A DNA stretch of 64,000 nucleotides from assembly GCF_015752155.1 (NCBI RefSeq), contig NZ_JADOVI010000003.1, forward strand, positions 1 through 64,000. Reading direction: 5' to 3'. The DNA comes from Cryobacterium sp. MP_M3. GTDB lineage: Bacteria; Actinomycetota; Actinomycetes; Actinomycetales; Microbacteriaceae. Under the pieces are notes generated by a model that worked only from the letters and a program-made list of their open reading frames with translations, was not told the DNA's origin and searched no databases. This document shows positions 21,789-30,273 of the stretch, one piece after another. The position numbers and the translations under genes are program-made. Numbering within the stretch: position 1 is the first letter of the stretch; the number at the start of each line of letters is the position of its first letter.

Positions 21789-22826
21789 GTGAGAATAACG
21801 GCCCGCCTGCAATCCACGAGCCGGATCCCGCTACTCCAGGCCGTGAAGACATCCGTTGCCGTCGGGCTCGGCTGGCTGCTCTCGCAGTTCCTGCTGCAGA
21901 CCGACCTGCCCATCTTCGCCGCCATCGCTGCGCTCCTGGTCGTGCAACCCAACATCAACCAGACCCTGGGCCGGGCGGTCGAACGCAGCCTCGGGGTCAT
22001 CGGCGGCGTGCTCATCGCCTATGCGGTCGGCATCGCGTTCGGTCAATCCAGCTGGATCGTGCTGCTCGCCATCGTCTTCTGCATCATGCTGGCCTGGGCC
22101 CTGCGCCTCGCCCCCAGTTCGGCCAGCCAGATTCCGATCAGCGCGATGCTCGTGCTCTCGATCGGGGCGACGACCCCCGAGTACGCGCGTGACCGCATCC
22201 TGGAGACGATCATCGGGGCGGCCGTCGCCCTCGTCGTCAATGCGCTGATCGTGCCGCCGGTGCTGCTCGCTCCGGCGCACGACGCGGTCGTGCGACTCGC
22301 CCTCGAGGTCGCCGACACCCTCGACCGCATCGTCGACGCCCTCCGCTTTCCGCAGCAGACCGGCCAGATCGAGGAGATGATGATCAAGGCACGGCTGCTG
22401 CGGCCGATGCTGAGCAAGGCCGAGAAGGCGATCAAGCAGGCCGAGGAGAGCCTCACGCTCAATCCCCGGCATGGGATGCACCGGCGCCTGCTCGACATCG
22501 ACGAGGAGTTCTACAACCGCCTTATCTCCCTGGTCACCCGCACCATCGGCATGACCAGGTCGCTCAGGGACCACTACGACCACTCGCTCCACCTGGAGCC
22601 GACAGTGCTGGCGATCACCGTGGAGCTCAGCCGGGCCGCCCACGACCTGAGGCTGTTGGCGTCGGAGGTCGACCATCCCGACCGCGAGAAGGTGTCCCTG
22701 CCCGTGGAGCCGCCGGCCCTGACCGCTCCGCTGATCATCGCGACTCCGCATCCGCAGCACTGGATTCTGATTGGCTCACTGATGGAAGACCTGCGCCGGG
22801 TGCGCGAGGAGATCAAGGGCGACTAG
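21789..22826 (+). CDS. FUSC-family membrane transporter
   Basis: 345 residues. The first half holds about five or six TM segments (VAVGLGWLLSQFLL, FAAIAALLVVQP, IGGVLIAYAVGIAFG, IVLLAIVFCIMLAWAL, AALVVNALIVPPVLL). The second half is a cytoplasmic helical domain rich in charged heptads. NINQTLGRAVERSLGVIGG matches the aromatic-acid exporter/FUSC signature. Substrate unknown. The GTG start is four bases after the AlkZ-like stop, so it may be co-transcribed with the SOS-boxed genes. Confidence 0.82.
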   Translation: MRITARLQSTSRIPLLQAVKTSVAVGLGWLLSQFLLQTDLPIFAAIAALLVVQPNINQTLGRAVERSLGVIGGVLIAYAVGIAFGQSSWIVLLAIVFCIMLAWALRLAPSSASQIPISAMLVLSIGATTPEYARDRILETIIGAAVALVVNALIVPPVLLAPAHDAVVRLALEVADTLDRIVDALRFPQQTGQIEEMMIKARLLRPMLSKAEKAIKQAEESLTLNPRHGMHRRLLDIDEEFYNRLISLVTRTIGMTRSLRDHYDHSLHLEPTVLAITVELSRAAHDLRLLASEVDHPDREKVSLPVEPPALTAPLIIATPHPQHWILIGSLMEDLRRVREEIKGD

Positions 22827-22840
22827 TCCGGGTGCAGAGA

Positions 22841-22864
22841 GGTCTCGACCAGCCCGACCACCGG
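22841..22864. repeat. Half-copy of the 7049-type palindromic repeat
   Basis: GGTCTCGACCAGCCCGACC followed by ACCGG matches the right arm and following bases of the palindrome at 7072-7095 with two substitutions. No left arm is present. It lies just after the FUSC stop, the same kind of position (3' of a gene) as the other copy. Confidence 0.55.
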
Positions 22865-22875
22865 CGCTCGACGGC

Positions 22876-22961
22876 GTTCCGAATTCAGGAGAACCCACCC
22901 ATTGCGTGGCGCCGGCGGGCATCCGTCGCACTGTTCCGGGCTGCACACCTGAATTCGGGAC
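22876..22961. repeat. 86-base inverted-repeat-bounded segment
   Basis: GTTCCGAATTCAGG at 22876-22889 and CCTGAATTCGGGAC at 22948-22961 are reverse complements with one mismatch, enclosing 58 bases. It lies in the 254-base gap between FUSC and YceI, which has no credible gene. It could be a miniature palindromic element or a structured RNA; nothing in it codes for a transposase. Confidence 0.45.
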
Positions 22962-23040
22962 AGGAATTGCGGAGGGGATCGGCCGCCGGCCGGGTGCGGC
23001 GGGGGCCGGGGCGGGCTACCGAGGGGGCTGGGCACAACGA

Positions 23041-23066
23041 AGGGGCCCCGCCGTGGCGGAGCCCCT
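23041..23066 (-). terminator. Hairpin terminator of the YceI gene
   Basis: AGGGGCTCCGCC / GGCGGGGCCCCT around a four-base loop on the minus strand, 15 bases after the YceI stop. The stem has one G-U type pair. Following bases (TTCGTTGT) are only mildly T-rich. Confidence 0.6.
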
Positions 23067-23080
23067 GTCGATGGTGCCTG

Positions 23081-23641
23081 TTACGCCTGGTTCAGCGCAG
23101 CCTGGAGTTCAAGCGTGATGGTGACCTTCTCGCCGAGGAGCAGGCCGCCGGTCTCGAGGGCCGCGTTGTACTCGAGGCCGAAGTCTGCACGGGTGACCTC
23201 GGTCTTGGCGGTCGCGCCGGCCTTGTAGTTGCCGTAGGGGTCCATTCCGAAGCCGCCGAACTCGAAGTCGAAAGTGACCGGCTTGGTGACGCCCTTGATG
23301 GTGAGGTCGCCGTCGACGAGGAAGTCGCCCTTGACGCTGCGTACACCGGTGGAGACGAAGTTGATGGTGGGGAAAGTCTCGGCGTCGAAGAAGTCGCCGG
23401 TACGGAGGTGACCGTCGCGGTTGGCCTCGTTGGTGTTGATCGAGGCGACCTCGGCGGTCGCGCTGACAGTGCTGTCGAGCGGGTTCTCTGCGGTCACGAA
23501 GGTCGCGTCGAACTTCTCGAACTTGCCCTTGACCTTGCTGATCATCAGGTGACGGATGCTGAAGCCGACCTCGCTGTGGGTCGGGTCGATGGTCCAGGTT
23601 CCGGCCTTGTAGCCGGGGATGTTCGTGATGGTGTCAGTCAT
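23081..23641 (-). CDS. YceI-family protein (lipocalin-like isoprenoid-binding fold)
   Basis: 186 residues with no signal peptide, so cytoplasmic, unlike E. coli YceI. The family pattern is clear: WTIDPTHSEVGFSIRHLMISKVKGKF at the N-terminus, LRTGDFFDAETFPTINFVST in the middle, and GDLTIKGVTKPVTFDFEFGG, then ADFGLEYNA. The eight-stranded barrel binds amphipathic lipids such as polyprenoids in characterised members; the ligand here is unknown. ATG at 23641 with GAGGAG eight bases upstream. The promoter region carries a MarR-type palindrome shared with the LLM oxidoreductase gene near 45.5 kb. Confidence 0.9.
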   Translation of the reverse strand: MTDTITNIPGYKAGTWTIDPTHSEVGFSIRHLMISKVKGKFEKFDATFVTAENPLDSTVSATAEVASINTNEANRDGHLRTGDFFDAETFPTINFVSTGVRSVKGDFLVDGDLTIKGVTKPVTFDFEFGGFGMDPYGNYKAGATAKTEVTRADFGLEYNAALETGGLLLGEKVTITLELQAALNQA

Positions 23642-23678
23642 GGGTTCTCCTCGAGTCTCAGGCGGTGGATTGTCGCCG

Positions 23679-23698
23679 TCAATTACATGCAATTGCAT
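23679..23698. promoter_or_regulatory. Operator candidate upstream of yceI, shared with 45486
   Basis: TCAATTACATGCAATTGCAT, containing the perfect 12-base palindrome ATGCAATTGCAT, 38-57 bases upstream of the YceI start. The same block, TCAATT..CATGCAAnTGCAT, stands upstream of the LLM oxidoreductase gene. The spacing and symmetry suit a MarR-type dimer; no regulator gene is adjacent. Confidence 0.55.
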
Positions 23699-23747
23699 AG
23701 GATCCCGGATTATTCCGGATCCGCGGGTATTTTTTCGTGCTGCCTTG

Positions 23748-25001
23748 TTATCGGAGCAGCCGGCGGCACTCGACATCGCACGGATCTCCGTGCGGTGAAT
23801 GCACAGCGAGTCCCCGGCGCAGCACGAGCAGGCGGTAGGCCGCGTCGTCGATCTGGGCCTGCGTGATCCGCCCGGATTCGACGGCGCCGGCGACTCCGGC
23901 AACCAGTGCCGGAATGACTATCCCGACCCGCGCGGGGTCGGCAGGCGTGACGTAGAGCAGCATGGTGTTGCCGGCGGCAATCGCCGCGATCGCGTTCTCG
24001 GTCGGGTCGGCGTATTCGGCAAGCCCCGTGTCCTGAAGCATCAGCAGGTCGTCGGTGATCGCGATTCCGGTGAACCCGAGCGTGCGGCGCAGGATCGTGT
24101 GCCAGGCCGGGGACAGGCTGGCCGGCCGGGCATCGACGGCCGGATAGGCCAGATGCCCGAACATGACGACCTGCGCGCCGGCCGTGATTCCGGCCGTGAA
24201 CGGCGGCGCCACCTGGCTGAGCCAGTCCCGATAGCCGAGCCCGGCCGACGGGATGCTCCGGTGCGAGTCCCCCGGTGCCGCCCCGTGCCCCGGGAAATGC
24301 TTGAGCGTGCTCAGCACCCGGCCACGTTCCCCGGCGACGGCGGCGGCCACGCGCACGGATGCCGCGGCCGGGTCCGTGCCGAGCACGCGGCCGTAGAGGA
24401 ACGAGGTCGGATCGGCGGTGACGTCGGCCACGATCCCGAAGTTGACGCTGACCCCGGCCGACTGAAGCAGGGCGGCGCGACTGCGGAAGGCGTCCTCCGT
24501 GGCCTGCACCGGCCGGGGACGCAGAGCCTCCGCACCCGGGGCCTCGTCATTCCGCAGGCGGTCCACCTCGCCGCCCTCCTGGTCGATCCCGATCAGGAGG
24601 GGAAGCGCGGCGTCGGCGCTCAGCGCCGAGGTCATCGCGCCGAGGTCCTCCGGTGCGGGCGGCACGTTGTCGCCCATCAGGATGAGCCCGCCGAGGCCGT
24701 TGTCGGCGGCGAAGGAGCCGAGCGCGGCGGCATCCGTTCCCGGCTGGTGGAGCATCAGCAGGCTGGAGATCTTCTCGGTCAAGGTCATGGCGGACAGGCG
24801 CCGCCGGGCGTCTGCAGCGAGCGGGTCGACCGGGGCGCCGGTGCGGGCCGGCGCAGCCTGCTCGGGGGTCCCGGTGCCCCTCGAAGGCGAGACCGGGGAG
24901 CAGCCGGCCAGCACGACGGACAAGCCGACAGCGGCGGCCACAGTGGCGGCGAGCGACGCGTTCCCGCGGCGGCGGCCAGGTCGAACTCGCCCGGTGGTCA
25001 T
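23748..25001 (-). CDS. Glycoside hydrolase family 3 lipoprotein (NagZ-like)
   Basis: 417 residues. The signal peptide ends in a lipobox (VVLAGC, Cys near residue 33), so it is a lipid-anchored exported protein. The GH3 N-terminal domain has GIDQEGGEVDRL, the NagZ substrate loop KHFPGHGAAPGDSH (with the catalytic His/Asp dyad), and ITDDLLM with the nucleophile Asp. Probable activity is beta-N-acetylglucosaminidase on peptidoglycan fragments, as in Gram-positive NagZ. It starts divergently from the DUF2236 gene; it ends about 107 bases from the YceI start. Confidence 0.88.
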   Translation of the reverse strand: MTTGRVRPGRRRGNASLAATVAAAVGLSVVLAGCSPVSPSRGTGTPEQAAPARTGAPVDPLAADARRRLSAMTLTEKISSLLMLHQPGTDAAALGSFAADNGLGGLILMGDNVPPAPEDLGAMTSALSADAALPLLIGIDQEGGEVDRLRNDEAPGAEALRPRPVQATEDAFRSRAALLQSAGVSVNFGIVADVTADPTSFLYGRVLGTDPAAASVRVAAAVAGERGRVLSTLKHFPGHGAAPGDSHRSIPSAGLGYRDWLSQVAPPFTAGITAGAQVVMFGHLAYPAVDARPASLSPAWHTILRRTLGFTGIAITDDLLMLQDTGLAEYADPTENAIAAIAAGNTMLLYVTPADPARVGIVIPALVAGVAGAVESGRITQAQIDDAAYRLLVLRRGLAVHSPHGDPCDVECRRLLR

Positions 25002-25108
25002 CGGTCAAGGGTAACCCCGCGAACCGGGGTGGGAACCCGGTCCCACGGCGCGCGCGAGTCGCACTAAACTCGGCATTCACAACGGGAGGCACCCGACGGG
25101 AGGAACCA

Positions 25109-25909
25109 GTGGCAGGTCGCGACCTCGGCATGCGGGACATCGCAGGCGAAGGCGTGCTCATCGCCGCCGGCGGGCGGTCCATCCTGCTGCAGATCGCGAA
25201 TCCGGCCATCGGGCACGGCGTCGCGCACCACAGCGATTTCGCTTCGCGCCCCCTCGACCGGCTGCGCGGCACATTGACCTACGTCTACGCCGTGGTCTTC
25301 GGCACCCCGGCGGAGGCGGCGAGCGCCAGTCGGCGGGTCAACCGCGCTCATGGCCCGGTCGTCGGCGAAGCCGCCGATGGAGCCCCGGCCTACAGCGCGT
25401 TCACCCCGGAGTTGCAACTCTGGGTGGCGGCGACCCTGTACGACTCGGCGATCACGATGCGCGAGCTCGTCTTCGGGCCGTTGGAGCACGACGTCGCCGA
25501 CGCCCTCTACCTGGACTACGCCGTTCTCGGCACGGCGCTTCAGGTTCCGGCGGGACTGTGGCCGGCCGATCGCGCGGCCTTCGCCGTGTATTTCCGGGAC
25601 CGGCTCGCCGAGCTCCGAACGGATGCCACCACCCGGGCGGTGGCCAGGCAGCTCCTCCACCCCCAGACCGGTCCGGTCTGGCTCCGCCTGCTGATGCCCC
25701 TGGGTCGTCTCCTCACCGTCGGGCTCCTCCCCCCGCACGTGCGCGACCTGTTCGACCTGGACTGGTCACCGCGCTTGCAACGCCGTTTCGACCGCGTGAT
25801 CGCGTTCACCGCGGTGGTCTACCCGCTGCTGCCACGCCGGCTTCGGCACTGGCCGAAGAACCACTACCTGCGCGCGGTGCGCCAGTCGATTGAGCCGGCG
25901 GTAGTCTGA
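25109..25909 (+). CDS. DUF2236 / MpaB-type oxygenase family protein
   Basis: 266 residues. The order ILLQIANPAIGHGVAHHSDF near the N-terminus, then RRVNRAHGPVVG and LWVAATLYDSAITM, is the DUF2236 signature; family members (latex-clearing protein, MpaB) are heme-b oxygenases in which such His residues help bind heme. Substrate unknown. GTG start at 25109 with GAGGAA just upstream. It is divergent from the GH3 lipoprotein and 40 bases upstream of the Lrp regulator. Confidence 0.8.
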   Translation: MAGRDLGMRDIAGEGVLIAAGGRSILLQIANPAIGHGVAHHSDFASRPLDRLRGTLTYVYAVVFGTPAEAASASRRVNRAHGPVVGEAADGAPAYSAFTPELQLWVAATLYDSAITMRELVFGPLEHDVADALYLDYAVLGTALQVPAGLWPADRAAFAVYFRDRLAELRTDATTRAVARQLLHPQTGPVWLRLLMPLGRLLTVGLLPPHVRDLFDLDWSPRLQRRFDRVIAFTAVVYPLLPRRLRHWPKNHYLRAVRQSIEPAVV

Positions 25910-25932
25910 AGCCTCCAGACCTGAGGACCACA

Positions 25933-25953
25933 ATGACGCAGCCGCCGGTATGA
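25933..25953 (+). other. Six-codon upstream ORF overlapping the Lrp start
   Basis: ATG ... TGA encoding MTQPPV; its stop overlaps the Lrp ATG (ATGA). The only good GAGG sequence lies before this small frame, not before the Lrp ATG. It could couple translation of the regulator, or be chance. Confidence 0.25.
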
Positions 25954-26444
25954 GCGAGCACTCTCCATCGCCTGCGCCCGCCGGCCTGGACGCCATCGAC
26001 CGGCGAATAGTCGCCGAACTGAGCAGGGACGCGCGCCTCTCCATGCGCCAGGTCGCCGCCCTCGTGCACATCTCCCGCACGGCGGCCCACACTCGGGTGC
26101 AGAACCTCGTGCGCCACGGGGTCATCACCGGCTTCGGCGCCCAGATCGATCCGCGCGCCCTCGGCCTGCACGTGTCCGCCCTGGTCGTGGTTAAAATCGG
26201 CGACGTCTCCTGGACGGATATCGCGTCCCGGCTCAGCAAGCTGCCCTTCGTCGAGAAGGCCCAGGCGGTCAGCGGCGACATCGACATCATCCTCACGGTG
26301 AGCGCGCCCGACCACGAGCAGCTCAGCCAGGCCATCCTGCGCGACATCCACAGCATGCCCGGCGTCATCTCCACCCGGTCCCATCTGATTCTGGAGGAGA
26401 TCGCCGGGCACGCGCCCGCCGAAGCGCCGGACATCTGGCGCTGA
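25950..26444 (+). CDS. Lrp/AsnC-family transcriptional regulator
   Basis: 164 residues. The N-terminal HTH is LDAIDRRIVAELSRDARLS...AALVHISRTAAHTRVQNLVRHGVI (about residues 15-65), followed by an AsnC ligand-binding RAM domain (LGLHVSALVVVKIG, AQAVSGDIDIILTVSAPDHEQL). Such proteins sense amino acids. It stands 111 bases upstream of the E1alpha-E1beta-E2 operon on the same strand, the arrangement of bkdR-type regulators of branched-chain keto acid dehydrogenase, so that operon is its likely target. Confidence 0.88.
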   Translation: MSEHSPSPAPAGLDAIDRRIVAELSRDARLSMRQVAALVHISRTAAHTRVQNLVRHGVITGFGAQIDPRALGLHVSALVVVKIGDVSWTDIASRLSKLPFVEKAQAVSGDIDIILTVSAPDHEQLSQAILRDIHSMPGVISTRSHLILEEIAGHAPAEAPDIWR

Positions 26445-26555
26445 ATCCGAGGAAATTCTCGGACGTTTGGCACGGCGACGGGCCTGTTCGAGCCAATCGT
26501 TCACATCCGTCGCCGCGGTGTCGTGAGCGGCCGGCGGATGCCCCACGATTGCGTC

Positions 26556-27722
26556 ATGAGCCTCAATGTCGAGAGCCCGGTCGTGTCCACCGCGTCGGCG
26601 CCGCAGCCCCTCCGCCTGATCGATGACACCGGGCATGCCGTGACGGACGACGCCGGCGGTTTCACCCTGCCCGACCCCGGTACGCTGCTCGGCCTGTACC
26701 GCCAGATGGTGGTCGCGCGCCGGTTCGACGTGCAGGTCACCGCCCTCACCCGGCAGGGCCGTCTGGCCACCTACCCGTCGGCGCTCGGCCAGGAGGCCTG
26801 CGAGATCGCGGCCGTCGCGGCGCTCGATCCGGGCGACTGGCTGTTCCCGACCTACCGGGACAGCATCGCCCTGCTCACCCGAGGGGTGAAGCCCGAACAC
26901 ATCCTCGCCTCGTTCCGCGGCGAGTGGCACAGCGGCTACGACCAGTACGAGCACCGGATCGCACCGCAGGCCACCCCGCTCGCCACCCAGGCGTTGCATG
27001 CCGTCGGCCTGGCCACGGCGTCCAAGCTCAAGCGGGACAGCACCGTCGCCCTCGCCCTGCTCGGTGACGGCGCGACGAGCGAGGGCGACGCGCACGAGGC
27101 GTTCAACTTCGCCGCCGTCTGGCAGGCGCCGGTCGTGTTCGTCGTGCAGAACAACCAGTTCGCGATCAGCGTGCCGCTCGACAAGCAGATGCACTGCCGC
27201 ACCATCGCCGACAAGGCCATCGGCTACGGCATGCCCGGTTTCTACGTCGACGGCAATGACGTCGCCGCGATGTACGCGGTCACCTCCGCGGCCGTCGACC
27301 GGGCGCGCACGGGCGGCGGGCCGACCCTGGTCGAGGGGCTGACCTACCGGATGGAGGCGCACACGAACTCGGACGACCCGAGCCGGTACCGCACGGCGGG
27401 CGACGTCGACGTCTGGCGGCGTCGCGACCCGATCGAACGGCTGGAGACGTATCTGGTCTCGATCGGCGCCCTGAGCGACCGGGAGCGGGCCGGCATCCGT
27501 GACGAAGCCGAGGACCTCGCCGCGGCCACCCGGGACTGCATGACGCTGCCCGTGGAGGTGGACCCGCTCGAGCTGTTCGATCACGTCTATGCCACCCCGC
27601 GGCCCGCTCTCGCCGAACAGCGCGCCTTCCTGGCCGCCGAGCTGGCCGAGCACGCCGCACTGGCGGCTCAGCCGTCCGTTTCCCGTCCGTCTGTTTCCAC
27701 CCCGTCAGGAGCCCACGCATGA
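26556..27722 (+). CDS. 2-oxoacid dehydrogenase E1 component, alpha subunit
   Basis: Alpha subunit of the heterotetrameric thiamine-dependent E1 that decarboxylates a 2-oxoacid and acylates lipoyl-E2. The ThDP motif is GDGATSEGDAHEAFNFAAVW...NNQ, and TYRMEAHTNSDDPSRYR is the regulatory-loop region with conserved His. 388 residues from ATG 26556; earlier in-frame starts (GTG 26523, ATG 26538) are not better supported. The Lrp regulator beside the cluster and the absence of an E3 gene favour a branched-chain keto acid dehydrogenase (BkdA) over pyruvate dehydrogenase, but sequence alone does not settle it. Confidence 0.87.
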   Translation: MSLNVESPVVSTASAPQPLRLIDDTGHAVTDDAGGFTLPDPGTLLGLYRQMVVARRFDVQVTALTRQGRLATYPSALGQEACEIAAVAALDPGDWLFPTYRDSIALLTRGVKPEHILASFRGEWHSGYDQYEHRIAPQATPLATQALHAVGLATASKLKRDSTVALALLGDGATSEGDAHEAFNFAAVWQAPVVFVVQNNQFAISVPLDKQMHCRTIADKAIGYGMPGFYVDGNDVAAMYAVTSAAVDRARTGGGPTLVEGLTYRMEAHTNSDDPSRYRTAGDVDVWRRRDPIERLETYLVSIGALSDRERAGIRDEAEDLAAATRDCMTLPVEVDPLELFDHVYATPRPALAEQRAFLAAELAEHAALAAQPSVSRPSVSTPSGAHA

Positions 27723-28735
27723 CGCTGCAGAGCACGGCCCCGCCCGTCGGTGCCCGCCCCCCGGCCACCCTGACCATGGCCGCCGCCCTCAACGCGGCCA
27801 TCCAGGACTCGATGCGGGACGACCCGACCGTGGTGCTGTTCGGGGAGGACGTCGGCCCGCTCGGCGGTGTCTTCCGGGTCACCGACGGGCTCTACGCCGA
27901 GTTCGGCGAGACCCGGGTGAGCGATTCCCCGCTGGCCGAGTCCGGCATCGTCGGCACAGCGATCGGCATGGCCATCTACGGGCTGCGCCCGGTGGTCGAG
28001 ATGCAGTTCGACGCGTTCAGCTATCCCGCGTTCGAGCAGATCGTGTCGCACCTGGCCAAGATGCGCAATCGCACCCGGGGCCGGATCTCCCTCCCCATCG
28101 TCATCCGCATCCCGTACGCCGGCGACATCGGCGGGGTGGAACACCACTCCGACTCGTCCGAGGCCTACTGGTGCGCCACCCCCGGCCTGACGGTCGTGTC
28201 GCCGTCCAACCCTGCGGACGCGTATTCGATGCTGCGCGAGGCCATCGCGAGCGACGACCCGGTGATCTTCATGGAACCCAAGAGCCGGTACTGGATGAAG
28301 GAGCAGCTCAGGCTGCCCGTGCAGACCGCGCCGATGAACACCGCCGTCGTGCTCCGGGAGGGCACCGACGTCACGCTCATCGCCTACGGCCCCACGGTGA
28401 AGACCGCCCTGGCCACCGCGGAACTGGCGATGAAGGAGGGACTGTCGATCGAGGTCATCGACCTGCGCAGCCTGTCGCCGTTCGACGACGAGACCGTCGG
28501 CGCGTCCCTGCGCAAGACGAGCCGGGCCGCCGTCGTGCACGAGGCCGCGCAGTTCGGCGGGTACGGCGCGGAGGTCGCGGCACGGCTCACCGAACGCAAC
28601 TTCTTCCACCTCGCCGCGCCCATCCTGCGGATCACCGGATTCGACATCCCGTACCCGTCACCCAAACTCGAGGAGTACTTCCTGCCGACCCCCGACCGGA
28701 TCCTCGCCGCCCTCGGCAGCTGGGAGTGGTCATGA
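27719..28735 (+). CDS. 2-oxoacid dehydrogenase E1 component, beta subunit
   Basis: 338 residues; pairs with the alpha subunit to form the E1 active site. Conserved blocks are VVLFGEDVGPLGGVFRVTDGL, DSPLAESGIVGTAIGMA, and RIPYAGDIGGVEHHSDSSEAYWCATPGL with the active-site His. The transketolase C-terminal domain carries LIAYGPTVKTAL and EVIDLRSLSPFD. The start ATG overlaps the alpha stop (ATGA) and the stop overlaps the E2 start, showing tight translational coupling and stoichiometric production. Confidence 0.92.
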   Translation: MTLQSTAPPVGARPPATLTMAAALNAAIQDSMRDDPTVVLFGEDVGPLGGVFRVTDGLYAEFGETRVSDSPLAESGIVGTAIGMAIYGLRPVVEMQFDAFSYPAFEQIVSHLAKMRNRTRGRISLPIVIRIPYAGDIGGVEHHSDSSEAYWCATPGLTVVSPSNPADAYSMLREAIASDDPVIFMEPKSRYWMKEQLRLPVQTAPMNTAVVLREGTDVTLIAYGPTVKTALATAELAMKEGLSIEVIDLRSLSPFDDETVGASLRKTSRAAVVHEAAQFGGYGAEVAARLTERNFFHLAAPILRITGFDIPYPSPKLEEYFLPTPDRILAALGSWEWS

Positions 28736-30201
28736 TGACGAACGACTTCATCCTGCCCGACCTCGGAGAGGGGCTGACCGAGGCGGAGATCGTCTCCTGG
28801 CTGGTGAGCGTCGGCGACACCATCGCGATCGACCAGCCCGTGGTGGAGGTCGAATCCGCGAAGTCGATCGTGGAGCTGCCGTCACCGTTCGGCGGAGTGG
28901 TGAAGGCGCTCTTCGGCGAGGCCGGCCAGGTGATCCACTCCGGCCAGGTGCTGCTGAGTGTGACGGATTCCACGCAGCCGTCCTCCGGGCCGGTTCCTCC
29001 GCCAGCATCAGCGCCTGAGCCAGCGTCAGCGTCAGCGTCGGCGCCAGAGCCTGCCGCGACGCCCGTTGGGCCGAGCGAGGAGCCGAGCGAGGAGCCGAGC
29101 GAGGCATCCGGCGCCGTGCTCGTCGGCTACGGCACGAGTGAGAACACCCGGCCGGTCCGGCGGCCGTCGGCGGCCAGGTTCGGCGCCAGGGGCGGCCAGC
29201 CTGGTGCCGTGCCGGTTCCCCCGGCGACCGCAGCGGTGGCCGCGCCGGTTCCCCCGGCTGCAGCCGCGGCCAGCCCTGCAGCCGGCCCGCCCGGCCTCGG
29301 CCGCCCGTCCCCGGTCGTCTCGCCGATCGTGCGACGGCTCGCCCGCGAGAACGGCTTCGACGCGAGCACGCTCCGCGGCAGCGGGCCGAACGACCTGGTC
29401 CTGCGTCGTGACGTCGAGGCCCGGATTCGCGCTGCCGAGGCACCGGCGCCTGCCCGGACTGCAGCGCCTGCGCCTGCCCAGGCAGCACAGCCGGCCGTGG
29501 CACCGACGACCGGGGACACCCGCATTCCGATCACGGGGCTCCGCAAGGTCGTCGCCGAACGCCTGGCCCAGTCCCGGCGGGAGATCCCCGAAGCCACGAT
29601 CTGGCTCGACGTGGACGCCACGGAGCTGTTCACCGCCCGCGACCGCCTGCTCGCCGCCACCGGGGAACGCTTCAGCGTGACCGCCCTGATCGCGCGTTTC
29701 GTCGTGGCCGGCCTGCGCCGCTACCCGCTCCTCAACGCGTCGGTCGACACGGCCAGCCAGGAGATCCTCGTTCGCGGGGACATCAACCTCGGCATCGCCG
29801 CGCAGACTCCGCGGGGCCTGATGGTCCCGGTCGTGCAGGGCGCCCACGCCCTGACCACCCGGCAGCTGCGGGATGCCATCGCCGGGCTGGTCACGCAGGC
29901 CGGCGACGGCGCGTTCTCCCCCGGAGCCCTCGCCGGGGGAACCTTCACCCTGAACAACTTCGGATCCCTCGGGGTGGACGGGTCGGCGGCGATCATCAAC
30001 CACCCGGAGGCCGCGATCCTCGGCATCGGCCGGATGATCGAACGCCCGTGGGTGGTCGACCACCAGCTCGCGGTGCGCACCGTCGTGGAGCTGTCGATGG
30101 TCTTCGACCACCGGGTCTGCGACGGGGACACGGCGGCCGGGTTCCTCACCTACGTCGCCCGGTGCATCGAATCCCCCGTTTCCCTGCTCGCCGATCTCTG
30201 A
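28732..30201 (+). CDS. 2-oxoacid dehydrogenase E2 (dihydrolipoamide acyltransferase)
   Basis: 489 residues in three parts. A lipoyl domain (residues about 1-80) has the lipoylated Lys in VESAKSIVELPSPF. A long flexible linker rich in Ala, Pro, Ser and Glu, with SASASAPEPA and EEPSEEPSEA repeats, precedes the E1/E3-binding domain SPIVRRLARENGFDASTLRG. The C-terminal acyltransferase domain ends with the catalytic SMVFDHRVCDGD. No E3 gene follows, so lipoamide dehydrogenase must come from elsewhere. Two ATGs (28732, 28735) are in frame; the first overlaps the E1beta stop. A second, shorter Ala/Pro linker separates the binding and catalytic domains. Confidence 0.92.
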   Translation: MMTNDFILPDLGEGLTEAEIVSWLVSVGDTIAIDQPVVEVESAKSIVELPSPFGGVVKALFGEAGQVIHSGQVLLSVTDSTQPSSGPVPPPASAPEPASASASAPEPAATPVGPSEEPSEEPSEASGAVLVGYGTSENTRPVRRPSAARFGARGGQPGAVPVPPATAAVAAPVPPAAAAASPAAGPPGLGRPSPVVSPIVRRLARENGFDASTLRGSGPNDLVLRRDVEARIRAAEAPAPARTAAPAPAQAAQPAVAPTTGDTRIPITGLRKVVAERLAQSRREIPEATIWLDVDATELFTARDRLLAATGERFSVTALIARFVVAGLRRYPLLNASVDTASQEILVRGDINLGIAAQTPRGLMVPVVQGAHALTTRQLRDAIAGLVTQAGDGAFSPGALAGGTFTLNNFGSLGVDGSAAIINHPEAAILGIGRMIERPWVVDHQLAVRTVVELSMVFDHRVCDGDTAAGFLTYVARCIESPVSLLADL

Positions 30202-30273
30202 GGCACGAGCCCGGCGCGCCGCCCGTCTGAAGTTTCCTGAGTCGATCTCGCTCTGCTCTGCCACGATGGAGGC

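Noticed and set aside
27589..28731. Long frame (over 380 codons) continuous with E2 on its 5' side
   Set aside because: It is out of frame with E1alpha/E1beta, is Arg/Pro/His-rich shadow text, and the lipoyl domain clearly starts at 28732.
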